A stretch of DNA of 64,000 nucleotides, taken from NCBI RefSeq assembly GCF_021390335.1, contig NZ_JAJUXK010000004.1:1054001-1118000 (forward strand), read 5' to 3'. Positions 52,150 through 60,479 of the stretch are shown piece by piece. This DNA comes from Dyadobacter sp. CY343. Its GTDB lineage: Bacteria; Bacteroidota; Bacteroidia; Cytophagales; Spirosomataceae. Each line of letters starts with the position of its first letter. Positions within the stretch are counted from its first letter, which is position 1. The position numbers and the translations under genes were made by a program. The notes under the pieces were generated by a model. The model was not told where the DNA came from and ran no database searches. It worked only from the letters and a program-made list of their open reading frames with translations.

Positions 52150-53502
52150 TTAGGACATTTTATCAATAATATCTTTAATCACCTCCTGGAAATAAGCGCC
52201 GTTGTACGGGCCGTACCAGTTCATCGTTTTAGTCTCATACAAATCCCGGTCAAAGTATTTATCGTGGGTAATGTAACCAATATATCCGCCGTTGAAGCTG
52301 GTAACCATCAGGTTAAGTCCTTTCGTTTTAGCATAAGCGTCCAGTCCGGCCACGAGCTCGCCCGAGAAATCGCAGGGCATTCCTACCATTAATATATTCC
52401 CGATACGCAATGCTTTTACAAAAATCGGATATTCACCAAAAGCCTTTTTAAATGCCCACGAACGCATTACCAGATTCATGGTCAGCCTCGGACTGGGGTC
52501 GCGCAGTGGAAGCGGCAATGTAAGGGAACGTATTGTGTTTTGGCTTGAAGGTTCTTTCAATGTAGTCGGCGAGAGGATCGCATTCTGCACACCGAATGCT
52601 TGGTTTTTTATTTCGTCAAAATCGTCGGTACCGCTTTCAATAGGGCCCATACTACCCACTGCACCTGCCATGTACATCGCAAAATTGTAGCGTCCTTTTT
52701 CAAGAGAGTCTACCAATGCACCCGGATAGTCGCGGGAAAGCACAATGTTTCTTGAACCCAAAACAGTAGAATGTGCTCCAAACGAGCTAAGAATAGCCTT
52801 TTCGCCCTTTTTAGTTACAAACGCCGCCGACCGTATTTCAGGGTCAACCTCTCCTTCCTCCCCTACCAGCCGGTTTCGAATATCCAATGTGTCTATTGAT
52901 TCCAGGTAAGTGAGTTCAACCGGTTCAAGTCTGCCTTTTGCTTCTTTAATAGCTGTGTAAAATGCATCGGCCAGGCGATCGACCATTTTGGGATCATATT
53001 TACCCGAAAAAAACAACGAAGAAACGCCGGTACCCCAGCCGCCTACACTATTATGCGTATGTGTAGCCCCGAAGAATATCTGATCAAACGGGACTTCCTT
53101 TTCTGTCAATCGCGATTGCAGCACTTTTACAACGGTTGGAGGAATGATCAGCAGATCTGCCGAAACAATAGCGGCCAGCGACTTTCCATTGTCCACTACC
53201 ATTGCCCTCACATAAACAGAATCGTGAATAGCAGTGTATAATTTGCCTTTCCGGTTACCATATCCCGCAGTTGGCGTCGGTGAGGAAGGGGTAATGTTGA
53301 CCTTCGCCCAACCCGCCCGAAGCTGGCCGGATGAATCTTCGACAACTGGCTCAACCTGATTGACAACGCGCTTCCATTCCGCGTAATAGGGCATTTCTTT
53401 GTACGGCGTTTTGTCCATCGTCGTGACGAGCACGGCGAGTATCAACACCAAAAACAATACGATCGAACCAATTATCCGGAGCAGAATTCTTAAAAACCTC
53501 AT
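52150..53502 (-). CDS. Neutral/alkaline ceramidase-like membrane-anchored protein
   Basis: A protein of 450 residues. One N-terminal membrane helix (IIGSIVLFLVLILAVLVTTM) anchors it. The remainder matches the N-terminal catalytic domain of neutral ceramidases (PF04734): RAGWAKVNITPSSPTPTAGYG (about 63-83), VSADLLIIPP, FFGATHTHNSVGGW with zinc-ligand-like histidines, and FGAHSTVLGSRN. It lacks the C-terminal domain of full ceramidases. Hydrolysis of an amide in a lipid or sugar is plausible. It is within a leftward operon with a YceI gene 15 bases upstream and an oxidoreductase downstream. Confidence 0.82.
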   Translation of the reverse strand: MRFLRILLRIIGSIVLFLVLILAVLVTTMDKTPYKEMPYYAEWKRVVNQVEPVVEDSSGQLRAGWAKVNITPSSPTPTAGYGNRKGKLYTAIHDSVYVRAMVVDNGKSLAAIVSADLLIIPPTVVKVLQSRLTEKEVPFDQIFFGATHTHNSVGGWGTGVSSLFFSGKYDPKMVDRLADAFYTAIKEAKGRLEPVELTYLESIDTLDIRNRLVGEEGEVDPEIRSAAFVTKKGEKAILSSFGAHSTVLGSRNIVLSRDYPGALVDSLEKGRYNFAMYMAGAVGSMGPIESGTDDFDEIKNQAFGVQNAILSPTTLKEPSSQNTIRSLTLPLPLRDPSPRLTMNLVMRSWAFKKAFGEYPIFVKALRIGNILMVGMPCDFSGELVAGLDAYAKTKGLNLMVTSFNGGYIGYITHDKYFDRDLYETKTMNWYGPYNGAYFQEVIKDIIDKMS

Positions 53503-53517
53503 GGAGCATTTTGCGGA

Positions 53518-54051
53518 TTAAACCTGTTTCACAAGCTGGATATTGGCGATCAGTTTTACATCTTCACCAATCACCAGCCCGCCCGAATCGGTGAGCTGCA
53601 TATAGTTAAGCCCAAATTCCTGCCGGCTGAGTCTGCCTTCTACCTCAAACCCTACTCTTAATTTTCCCTCCGCATCCCGCTCGGAACCTCCATATTCAGC
53701 GTCAAGCTCGATTGGTTTCGTAATGCCTTTCAAAGTCAGCAAACCGGAGAGTTTATAATTGTCGCCTTTTACCTTATGGAAATAATTGGACTGAAAAGTA
53801 ATGTGGGGATATTGCTCTGCGTCGAAAAAGTCAGCCGACCTCAAATGCGCGTCACGGGCTTCGATATTGGTATCAATACTGCTCACATCCAGTGAAAAGT
53901 GAATTTCAGCATCTTCAAAATTGCTCATATCAGAGGTAGCACCGCCTTCAAAGTTATTAAAGGAACCCGTGATCGAGGAAATGACCAGATGCTTGATTTT
54001 GAACTGAACCTCAGAATGTACAGGGTCTACGATCCATTTAGTTACTGCCAT
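53518..54051 (-). CDS. YceI-family lipid-binding protein
   Basis: A protein of 177 residues with the YceI lipocalin-like barrel: KWIVDPVHSEVQFKIKHLVISSITGSF at the start, FEGG, IDTNIEARDAHLRSADFFDAEQYPHITFQS, and LTLKGITKPIELDAEY. It has no signal peptide, so it is cytoplasmic, unlike E. coli YceI. The family binds isoprenoid or other amphiphilic molecules. It is the first gene of the operon containing the ceramidase-like protein, which hints at lipid handling. Confidence 0.92.
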   Translation of the reverse strand: MAVTKWIVDPVHSEVQFKIKHLVISSITGSFNNFEGGATSDMSNFEDAEIHFSLDVSSIDTNIEARDAHLRSADFFDAEQYPHITFQSNYFHKVKGDNYKLSGLLTLKGITKPIELDAEYGGSERDAEGKLRVGFEVEGRLSRQEFGLNYMQLTDSGGLVIGEDVKLIANIQLVKQV

Positions 54052-54229
54052 AGATTAAATATTTAAATGCTACAAATTCCTGTGAATGCCGAAAATAGCA
54101 TTCCAGTCAGGAAACGCGTATTAATATGTTTTAATTCAGAACGTATAGCGGTTTATTGATAAGATAAATGGCACGTAATTTTTAAGTAATTGCCTATCGC
54201 TATATTTACTAAACATAAATCGATTCCAC

Positions 54230-55021
54230 ATGAAAATGAAGGGAAGAAGCATATTCACGTATGACGTGTATGCTCCCACTACGGTAACTACGATGTTACG
54301 TCCTCGTCGCCAGGAAGGACAATCTATAATGCAGGAAGGCTTTAATATTGAGCCGCAGGTACCATTTTCAGAATACATCGATATTTATGGAAATCCTTGT
54401 CAGCGCACGATCCTCCCGGTAGGCAGGGTGGTGATCACGACCGAGGTGCAGGCGCAGGTGAATGCTACCAAGGCTATCCCAAGTCCGCCGCCGGCTTATG
54501 TGCTCGTTGGAGATTTGCCCGATGAAGTGATGCATTATATTCTGCCGAGCCGCTATTGCCAGTCAGATTTGCACGAGATCAATATGCTTGCGATGGAAAT
54601 TGCGGGCAATATGGTTCCGGGTTATGCACAGGTTGAAGCGATCCGGACGTGGATACATAAGAATATTACCTATCAATATGGCGTAACCGACGCAAGTACT
54701 ACCGCGCTGGATCTTGCAAGAAACAGGATTGGCGTTTGCCGGGACTTTACCCACCTCGCAATTGCGCTTTGCCGGAATCTGTGTATCCCGGCCCGCATGA
54801 CGGTCGGTTACCTGGACAGGCTGAAAGTCATGGACTTACACGCCTGGTTTGATGTTTATATCGGAGGAGATTGGTATACTTTCGACGCCGTACAGGAAAA
54901 AACCGAGGGTTACCGCATTGAAATAGCCCACGGAAGAGACGCCGCAGACGTAGCCATGGTTACCCAATACGGCAACGCCACTTTGCAATCATTGCACGTG
55001 GAAGCTTCGTTGATGGAATAA
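54230..55021 (+). CDS. Transglutaminase-like cysteine protease/peptidase
   Basis: A protein of 263 residues. The transglutaminase core (about 140-235) has the catalytic triad: cysteine in NRIGVCRDFTHLAIALCR (about 170), histidine in MDLHAWFDVYIGG (about 205) and aspartate in TFDAVQEKT. The N-terminal beta domain is of the kind found in proteins that accompany alpha-E and ATP-grasp proteins. It has no signal peptide. The alpha-E gene lies at 47.7-48.7 kb, so these partners are present but not adjacent. It is convergent with kbl across a polypurine repeat. Confidence 0.87.
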   Translation: MKMKGRSIFTYDVYAPTTVTTMLRPRRQEGQSIMQEGFNIEPQVPFSEYIDIYGNPCQRTILPVGRVVITTEVQAQVNATKAIPSPPPAYVLVGDLPDEVMHYILPSRYCQSDLHEINMLAMEIAGNMVPGYAQVEAIRTWIHKNITYQYGVTDASTTALDLARNRIGVCRDFTHLAIALCRNLCIPARMTVGYLDRLKVMDLHAWFDVYIGGDWYTFDAVQEKTEGYRIEIAHGRDAADVAMVTQYGNATLQSLHVEASLME

Positions 55022-55207
55022 GGGAGGGAAGGGAGGATGGAGGAAGGGAGGAAGGGAGGAAGTAAAAATTAGGAGGGAGAAAAAAATATCTTCGTTTCTC
55101 CTTCCTACCTTCCTATCATACTACTTTCCTCCTTCCTCCCTTTCCTCCTTCCTCCCTTCCTCCTTCCTCCCTTCCTCCTTCCTCCCTTTATTCCCCTTCC
55201 TCCCCTT
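55022..55207. repeat. Facing polypurine/polypyrimidine inverted arms (GGAAGGGAGG words)
   Basis: The 186-base gap between two convergent genes holds a purine arm (55022-55080) and a longer pyrimidine arm (55099-55207), each made of degenerate GGAAGGGAGG words or the complement. Within the right arm 66 uninterrupted pyrimidines (55124-55189) include four units of TTCCTCCTTCCTCCC, at 55126, 55142, 55157 and 55172. No terminator of normal form is seen. Confidence 0.92.
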
Positions 55208-56395
55208 CTAAATAACCCCCAGCTCCTTACCGACCTTCGTAAACGCGGCTACCGCTTTTTCCAGGTGCTCGTGCTCGTGGCCGGCGGAGATTTGTACTCT
55301 GATCCTGGCTTTTCCTTGTGGTACTACGGGATAGAAGAAGCCTATTACGTAAATACCTTCGTCTAGTAACTTCGCTGCAAATTCCTGTGCAAGTTTTGCT
55401 TCATAGAGCATGATCGGCACAATCGGGTGCTCTCCGGGAAGAATATCAAATCCGGCTTCTGTCATTTCTTTTCTGAAATAGGCTGTGTTTCGTTCCAGCT
55501 TATCCCGAAGTTCCGTTGAAGAAGAAAGCAGGTCTAATACCTTAATGGACGCGCCGACGATAGACGGAGCCAATGTATTTGAGAACAAATAAGGTCTCGA
55601 ACGCTGGCGCAGGATCTCAACGATCTCTTTTTTCGCGGCAGTAAATCCCCCCGACGCACCGCCCAGCGCTTTTCCGTAAGTACCTGTGATGATGTCGATC
55701 CGCCCCATTACGTTCCTGAACTCGTGCGAGCCGCGGCCGGTTTTCCCCATGAACCCGCTCGCGTGACATTCGTCGATCATGACCATTGCCTGATATTGTT
55801 CGGCCAGGTCACATATTTTGTCCAGTTGCGCGATGGTTCCGTCCATTGAAAACACACCGTCAGTTACGACCAGAATTCTCCGGCTTCCTGTCGCGTCTTT
55901 CAATTGCTTTTCGAGATCCGCCATATCGTTGTGCTTGTAACGAAAGCGTTTCGCCTTGCACAACCTGATCCCGTCGATCAGCGACGCGTGGTTCAGTTCG
56001 TCGGAAATGATCGCGTCCTGTTCATTCAACAAAGGCTCAAAAAGCCCCCCGTTCGCATCGAATGCAGCTGCATAAAGAATGCAATCTTCGGTACCCAGGA
56101 ACTCGGCCGTTTTCCTTTCAAGTTCTTTATGAATATCCTGCGTTCCGCAAATGAAGCGTACCGAAGACATTCCAAATCCATGCGTATTAATCGCTTCAAT
56201 GCCAGCCTTGATCACTTCCGGGTGCGAAGAGAGACCGAGGTAATTATTGGCGCAAAAATTAAGAACATCCTTTCCGTCAGACGTTGCGATTTTCGCCGAC
56301 TGCGGTGTTGTAATGATTCTTTCCTTTTTATATAACCCCGCTTCTTTGATCGCGTCGAGTTCTTTTTCGAGTTCTGCCTGAATGTTTCCGTACAT
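55208..56395 (-). CDS. kbl: Glycine C-acetyltransferase (2-amino-3-ketobutyrate CoA ligase)
   Basis: A protein of 395 residues from ATG 56395 ([16 protein letters not shown]); another ATG lies two codons upstream next to a repeat. It splits 2-amino-3-ketobutyrate with CoA into glycine and acetyl-CoA. Near identity in blocks with E. coli Kbl is visible: [52 protein letters not shown], and the PLP lysine in [15 protein letters not shown]. It is paired with the threonine dehydrogenase upstream for two-step threonine breakdown. Confidence 0.96.
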   Translation of the reverse strand: MYGNIQAELEKELDAIKEAGLYKKERIITTPQSAKIATSDGKDVLNFCANNYLGLSSHPEVIKAGIEAINTHGFGMSSVRFICGTQDIHKELERKTAEFLGTEDCILYAAAFDANGGLFEPLLNEQDAIISDELNHASLIDGIRLCKAKRFRYKHNDMADLEKQLKDATGSRRILVVTDGVFSMDGTIAQLDKICDLAEQYQAMVMIDECHASGFMGKTGRGSHEFRNVMGRIDIITGTYGKALGGASGGFTAAKKEIVEILRQRSRPYLFSNTLAPSIVGASIKVLDLLSSSTELRDKLERNTAYFRKEMTEAGFDILPGEHPIVPIMLYEAKLAQEFAAKLLDEGIYVIGFFYPVVPQGKARIRVQISAGHEHEHLEKAVAAFTKVGKELGVI

Positions 56396-56397
56396 AT

Positions 56398-56433
56398 TCA
56401 ATGAGTGAAAGAGTGAATGACTGAATGACTGAC
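56398..56433 (+). repeat. TGAATGA-type short-word repeat upstream of kbl
   Basis: Words CAATGAGTGAA, AGAGTGAATGAC, TGAATGAC and TGACC fill the tdh-kbl gap. They are of the same family and orientation as the array at 3066-3123. Confidence 0.7.
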
Positions 56434-56453
56434 CCGGTGAGGTGGCTGATCTT

Positions 56454-57410
56454 TTACCGGGATCTAATTGTCTCGTACTTTTTGGTTAGCTCCTTAATCA
56501 TTTCCTGAGTCATTTTTTCGATGTTATAGGTCGGCCGCCAGCCCCAGTCTTTCCTGGCGTTTGCGTCGTCTATCAGTTGCGGCCACGAATCTGCGATTTG
56601 CTGACGGAAATCGGGCTTATAAGTAATCTCAAAATCAGGAATGATTTGTTTGATACTTCCGGCAATTTCCTCTGGTGAAAAGCTGATACCTGCCAGATTA
56701 TAGCTCGTCCGAACCGCAATTTTTTCTTTCGGAGCTTCCATTAACCGCACCGTCGCGTCCATTGCATCCGTAATATAGATCATCGGCAATGTTGTATCGG
56801 CTTTCAAAAAGCATTCAAATACTTCTCCTTTTACTGCTTTGTGATAAATATCGACTGCATAATCGGTAGTACCGCCGCCGGGCATCGACTGATATCCGAT
56901 AATGCCGGGATAACGCAGCGAGCGAATATCCATTCCGTATCTTTTAAAGTAATAATTCGACCAGTTCTCACCCGCCACTTTACTGATCCCGTAAACGGTC
57001 GAAGGATCAAGGTAAGACCATTGTTCGGCTTTCGTATCCACCTGCTCTCCGAAAACGGCGATAGAGCTGGGGTAGAATATCTTTTCAACCTGATTTTCGC
57101 GGGCTACTTCGAGTACATTGAAGTAGGTTTGCATATTAATATCCCACGTTTTCAGCGGTTCCTGCTCTCCTTTTGCCGACAGAATCGCGGCGAGGTGATA
57201 GATCTGCGTAACCTTATATTTCTTGACAAGACCGGCAAGCGCCTGCGCATTCGTAGCGTCTAGCTGTTCAAAAATGCCCGTTTCAATTTCCGGCTGCCGA
57301 ATGTCCGAAGCAACTACGTGACCTACGCCATAGATCTCGCGCAGGTATTCGACCAGTACAGAACCAATTTGACCATTTGCGCCGATTACGAGGATATTTT
57401 CCGACTTCAT
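56454..57410 (-). CDS. L-threonine 3-dehydrogenase, SDR/epimerase type
   Basis: A protein of 318 residues from ATG 57410. It has the NAD-binding [14 protein letters not shown] start, the SDR catalytic YGISKVAGE (Y-x3-K, about residue 140), and the threonine-dehydrogenase-type segments [29 protein letters not shown] and [24 protein letters not shown]. This form is related to UDP-galactose epimerases rather than the zinc-dependent Tdh. It oxidises threonine to 2-amino-3-ketobutyrate, which Kbl then cleaves; the kbl gene follows after 58 bases. Confidence 0.94.
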   Translation of the reverse strand: MKSENILVIGANGQIGSVLVEYLREIYGVGHVVASDIRQPEIETGIFEQLDATNAQALAGLVKKYKVTQIYHLAAILSAKGEQEPLKTWDINMQTYFNVLEVARENQVEKIFYPSSIAVFGEQVDTKAEQWSYLDPSTVYGISKVAGENWSNYYFKRYGMDIRSLRYPGIIGYQSMPGGGTTDYAVDIYHKAVKGEVFECFLKADTTLPMIYITDAMDATVRLMEAPKEKIAVRTSYNLAGISFSPEEIAGSIKQIIPDFEITYKPDFRQQIADSWPQLIDDANARKDWGWRPTYNIEKMTQEMIKELTKKYETIRSR

Positions 57411-57489
57411 AGAGATCACATTTTAAAGCATTTATCACTTGCAATTTCTTATTTAAGAAACATATTCTCAATAAATGAGGCATTACGCA

Positions 57490-57519
57490 GTAAATATTCC
57501 TGCACAATCCGATATTTAC
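57490..57519. promoter_or_regulatory. Dyad in the lrp-tdh divergent promoter region
   Basis: GTAAATAT (57490-57497) and ATATTTAC (57512-57519) form a perfect 8-bp inverted repeat with a 14-base centre, about 80 bases from the tdh start and 60 from the regulator start. It is a candidate binding site for the adjacent Lrp-family regulator. Confidence 0.5.
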
Positions 57520-57578
57520 CTAAAATATTACTTTACAGAAACTATCAAGAGGCTTCGCGCAGCAAATATTATTGCACC

Positions 57579-58040
57579 ATGGAACAGTTGGATAAAATTG
57601 ATACCAAAATACTCCGCATCCTGCAAAAAGATGCAAAAAAGACGACGAAGGAAATAGCGACAATGCTGAATCTGACGATCTCGCCGGTTTATGAAAGGAT
57701 CAGGCGACTGGAAAGTATGGGGTTTATTAAACAGTACGTGGCTATACTTGATAAAAAGCTGATCAACCGCCAGGTTACGACGATCTGCCAGGTATCAATG
57801 CGGTACCACAATGAAGCGTTTATTGAAAAATTTGAGCAGGAGATTCAGAATCTGGACGAGGTGCAGGAATGCTACCATATGGCAGGTCAGGTTGATTTTT
57901 TGCTAAAAATCAATGTCGCAAGCCTCGATGAATACCATGATTTTGTTAAATATAAACTCTCAAAAATCGACAATATAGGCGTGCTCAACTCAACTTTCGT
58001 ATTGAAAGAGATCAAACACACCTCCGAGTTTTATATTTGA
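57579..58040 (+). CDS. Lrp/AsnC-family transcriptional regulator
   Basis: A protein of 153 residues from ATG 57579 (MEQLDKIDTKILRILQKDAK), the canonical family start. The helix-turn-helix is KTTKEIATMLNLTISPVYERIRRLESMGFIKQYVAIL (residues 22-58). The C-terminal RAM effector domain runs from about 65 (VTTICQVSMRYHN, ECYHMAGQVDFLLKINV). It is divergent from the threonine-degradation genes tdh-kbl, so control of those genes in response to threonine, glycine or leucine is likely. Its 3' end faces the MG2/plug gene with a 15-base gap. Confidence 0.93.
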   Translation: MEQLDKIDTKILRILQKDAKKTTKEIATMLNLTISPVYERIRRLESMGFIKQYVAILDKKLINRQVTTICQVSMRYHNEAFIEKFEQEIQNLDEVQECYHMAGQVDFLLKINVASLDEYHDFVKYKLSKIDNIGVLNSTFVLKEIKHTSEFYI

Positions 58041-58055
58041 TAAAGGGAGCAGTTG

Positions 58056-60458
58056 TTAAAAATTTCGTTTGCCAACTTGGAAAGAAAACTGCTTGCTGCC
58101 CGCGACTCCGGAGGAAGTAATACCCTGAATAACAACCTGGTACTTGCCTGTTTGGTCCGAAGTGTAGAACTCCACAGAAGCCTTTCCGGTTTTGTCGGTT
58201 ACGACGTTCGGTGCCCATAAGAGCAGGTTCCTGAAATCGGGAATGCGGCTGTTTGCATTGCCGCCGTCGTATTTGGGTGCATAAAATTCACGTTGCGCCT
58301 GTACGCCTTCGTAAGGAACAACCAGCACTCTCGGATCCAGCTCGAAGCCCGCAAGATCATTGCCATAAGTAGAAAAGCTGACAACGCCTGTAAAAGTCAT
58401 CGGACCCAGGAAGTACCGTGCGTTCAAAACCTCTATCTTCTTGATTTTCAGCGGATCGAATTCCATGATATTGTCGGCATCGAACACGGGAATTCCATCG
58501 ACAAGCATCAACGGATCAGTAGTGTAAAACGTATTGGGCAACAACTTGTCGATGATCCGGAAATGAAATTCCTTCTGCCTTCTCCGCACCAGTACCCCTT
58601 TTACATATTCCCTTAAAACCTCTTCCATAGTAGGAAAGCGGGTGAAATCGTCGAGAAAGTATTTTTCGTCGGGCATTCCAAAAAAAGCGAGCGAATCGGC
58701 AAGTTTTGCTTTTTTCTGATTGTAAACCCTGGGCAGGTAAGAGTTGGCTGTCTGCATATTGATCGTACGCGTCAGCAGTTGGTTTTCCAGCGTTTTGTCG
58801 AAAAAGAAAGCCGGCAGTGGGTTTTGTGAATATTGCTTCGAGAATGGACTGGCTATTTCAATTTTGTAGGTCGAATCCATTCCCAGGTTCGTCTGGACCG
58901 TAATTTCTTTGGGACCGATAAACCTTCGTACTTCGAAAGTCACTTTCCCTTCCTGATCACTCTGCGCCCCGTATAAAAGTGCCGGAACGTCCAGTGCAGC
59001 CAGAAATGCATCCTTACCTTTCGCAGGATTACCCGTTTCCCTATCGACGATCTTTCCGGTAATAAAATGGCCGTCGTGCTCGGGTATATTGGTATACTTG
59101 GGCGGCTGGTTTCCAAACACATTATCCCACTGCAATCTGCGCCAGCCGTGCGTGAGCATCAGGTTATCCAGTTGCTGATCAGCCTCTTTTGTTGTATTGC
59201 TGAAATAATATTCAGGAGATTCGACTGTACCTTTTAAGTCGGAAGTGAGCCAGAGGTAAGTATTGATATTCTGTTGCGGATCACCTTTAATGGAGTCGTC
59301 CAGATATATCGCAACCGAAAGTTTCGACATTTGATCGGCAGCAGCAGCGACAGAGGAAGTCAGGTTCAGCGTCACTTTTTCCCGCGTGATAAAGGTTTTC
59401 GCGAGTTGTGCGTCTATATTCAAATTAGCTTTCGGGCGCTTGAAGTACAGCCGCTCGGTGACCGGTTTAACCTTTTCATTAAATATGGTAATGTGTGAAA
59501 TTCCTTCTCCCAATTTGCTTTTATCAAGTAAAAACACAGCCCGGTTTCTCACAATAGGCTTTTTCTCAATGACCGGATTATTCTGCCTCGTGTGACTAAG
59601 CATGTATACGTAAGTGGGTTCGTCGGTATTCAGCCGCGCAAGAACGGTTACTTTCAGCCAGGTATCTGTCGAATCCTTCACCTGCATCACATAGCCTCCT
59701 TCTTCCACAGCCGGAAAAGGATATTCTGATCTGGCACCTTTGGAATCGGTCACGAATGCTTTGTAAGTTTCGCCTTCTTTCGGGGTAAATGTAAAAGTCC
59801 CTATTCCATTCAACCCGGGCGCAAACTTCTGAATAGTATCATTTTGTGCATTCACAATAGCACCGTTAAACCGTATTCCTTTTCCATCCTCGGCCACGGC
59901 CCTAAAAGCAATTTTACTCTCGATACCCTTTACCAGCCTTCCACCTTCCGGGAACAACTGAAAATCATACCGCAGATTATCCTTCACAAGCCGGTCGGGC
60001 TCAAATCGGATAAAGGGATTCACGACCGTAATATCACTTTCAAAAAACTGGTCAATGCCGAAATTCTTCATCCAGTTGGTGTAGCAGCGCACTTTGTACT
60101 TGCCGCTCACGATTGTGGCGGGCAGCTGTACCGAACCATTTCCCTGGCCCGTATTCATTGAAAATTTCGTTTGAACTACCGGGTTATTCTCAATATCAAG
60201 CACTTCCAGATACCCGACTTTGCTCAGGTCCAGAAACCGGTGCGTGGCGCCATCCAGCAGATAAGCTTTGAACCAAAGCGTTTCTCCAACCAGATAAAAA
60301 GGTCTGTCCAGGTGCAGGTACATCTTTTCCTGCACGGCCCTTTCGCTGTAAAGTCCGAAGCGCTGCTTCATGGAAGTTACCATCGCATCGTCCTGCGCAG
60401 CCACGATCAGCGGGGCAGCAAGCAGCAGACAGATATAGGTAAAGATTTTTGTTTTCAT
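58056..60458 (-). CDS. Exported MG2-type protein with a C-terminal plug-like module
   Basis: A protein of 800 residues with a signal peptide ending VAAQ. The N-terminal third has the alpha-2-macroglobulin MG2-like pattern (VQEKMYLHLDRPFYLVGETLWFKAYLLDG, residues 38-67, and VSGKYKVRCYTNWMKNFG). The middle consists of further beta-sandwich repeats. Around residues 650-705, LVDGIPVFDADNIMEFDPLKIKKIEVLNARY and GVVSFSTYG closely resemble the plug domain of TonB receptors, but no barrel follows. A final Ig-like segment ends the protein. It is the last gene of a TonB receptor-DUF4249-MG2 operon and probably works with that receptor at the outer membrane; the actual role is unknown. Confidence 0.78.
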   Translation of the reverse strand: MKTKIFTYICLLLAAPLIVAAQDDAMVTSMKQRFGLYSERAVQEKMYLHLDRPFYLVGETLWFKAYLLDGATHRFLDLSKVGYLEVLDIENNPVVQTKFSMNTGQGNGSVQLPATIVSGKYKVRCYTNWMKNFGIDQFFESDITVVNPFIRFEPDRLVKDNLRYDFQLFPEGGRLVKGIESKIAFRAVAEDGKGIRFNGAIVNAQNDTIQKFAPGLNGIGTFTFTPKEGETYKAFVTDSKGARSEYPFPAVEEGGYVMQVKDSTDTWLKVTVLARLNTDEPTYVYMLSHTRQNNPVIEKKPIVRNRAVFLLDKSKLGEGISHITIFNEKVKPVTERLYFKRPKANLNIDAQLAKTFITREKVTLNLTSSVAAAADQMSKLSVAIYLDDSIKGDPQQNINTYLWLTSDLKGTVESPEYYFSNTTKEADQQLDNLMLTHGWRRLQWDNVFGNQPPKYTNIPEHDGHFITGKIVDRETGNPAKGKDAFLAALDVPALLYGAQSDQEGKVTFEVRRFIGPKEITVQTNLGMDSTYKIEIASPFSKQYSQNPLPAFFFDKTLENQLLTRTINMQTANSYLPRVYNQKKAKLADSLAFFGMPDEKYFLDDFTRFPTMEEVLREYVKGVLVRRRQKEFHFRIIDKLLPNTFYTTDPLMLVDGIPVFDADNIMEFDPLKIKKIEVLNARYFLGPMTFTGVVSFSTYGNDLAGFELDPRVLVVPYEGVQAQREFYAPKYDGGNANSRIPDFRNLLLWAPNVVTDKTGKASVEFYTSDQTGKYQVVIQGITSSGVAGSKQFSFQVGKRNF

Positions 60459-60479
60459 TTATATCTTAAAATGATCATT

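Noticed and set aside
55099..55207. Possible CRISPR array in the pyrimidine-rich repeat
   Set aside because: Units are contiguous, without unique spacers, low-complexity and without cas genes.
55208..56395. Alternative reading of kbl as serine palmitoyltransferase
   Set aside because: Both belong to the alpha-oxoamine synthase family, but blocks such as [16 protein letters not shown] and pairing with a threonine dehydrogenase fit Kbl.
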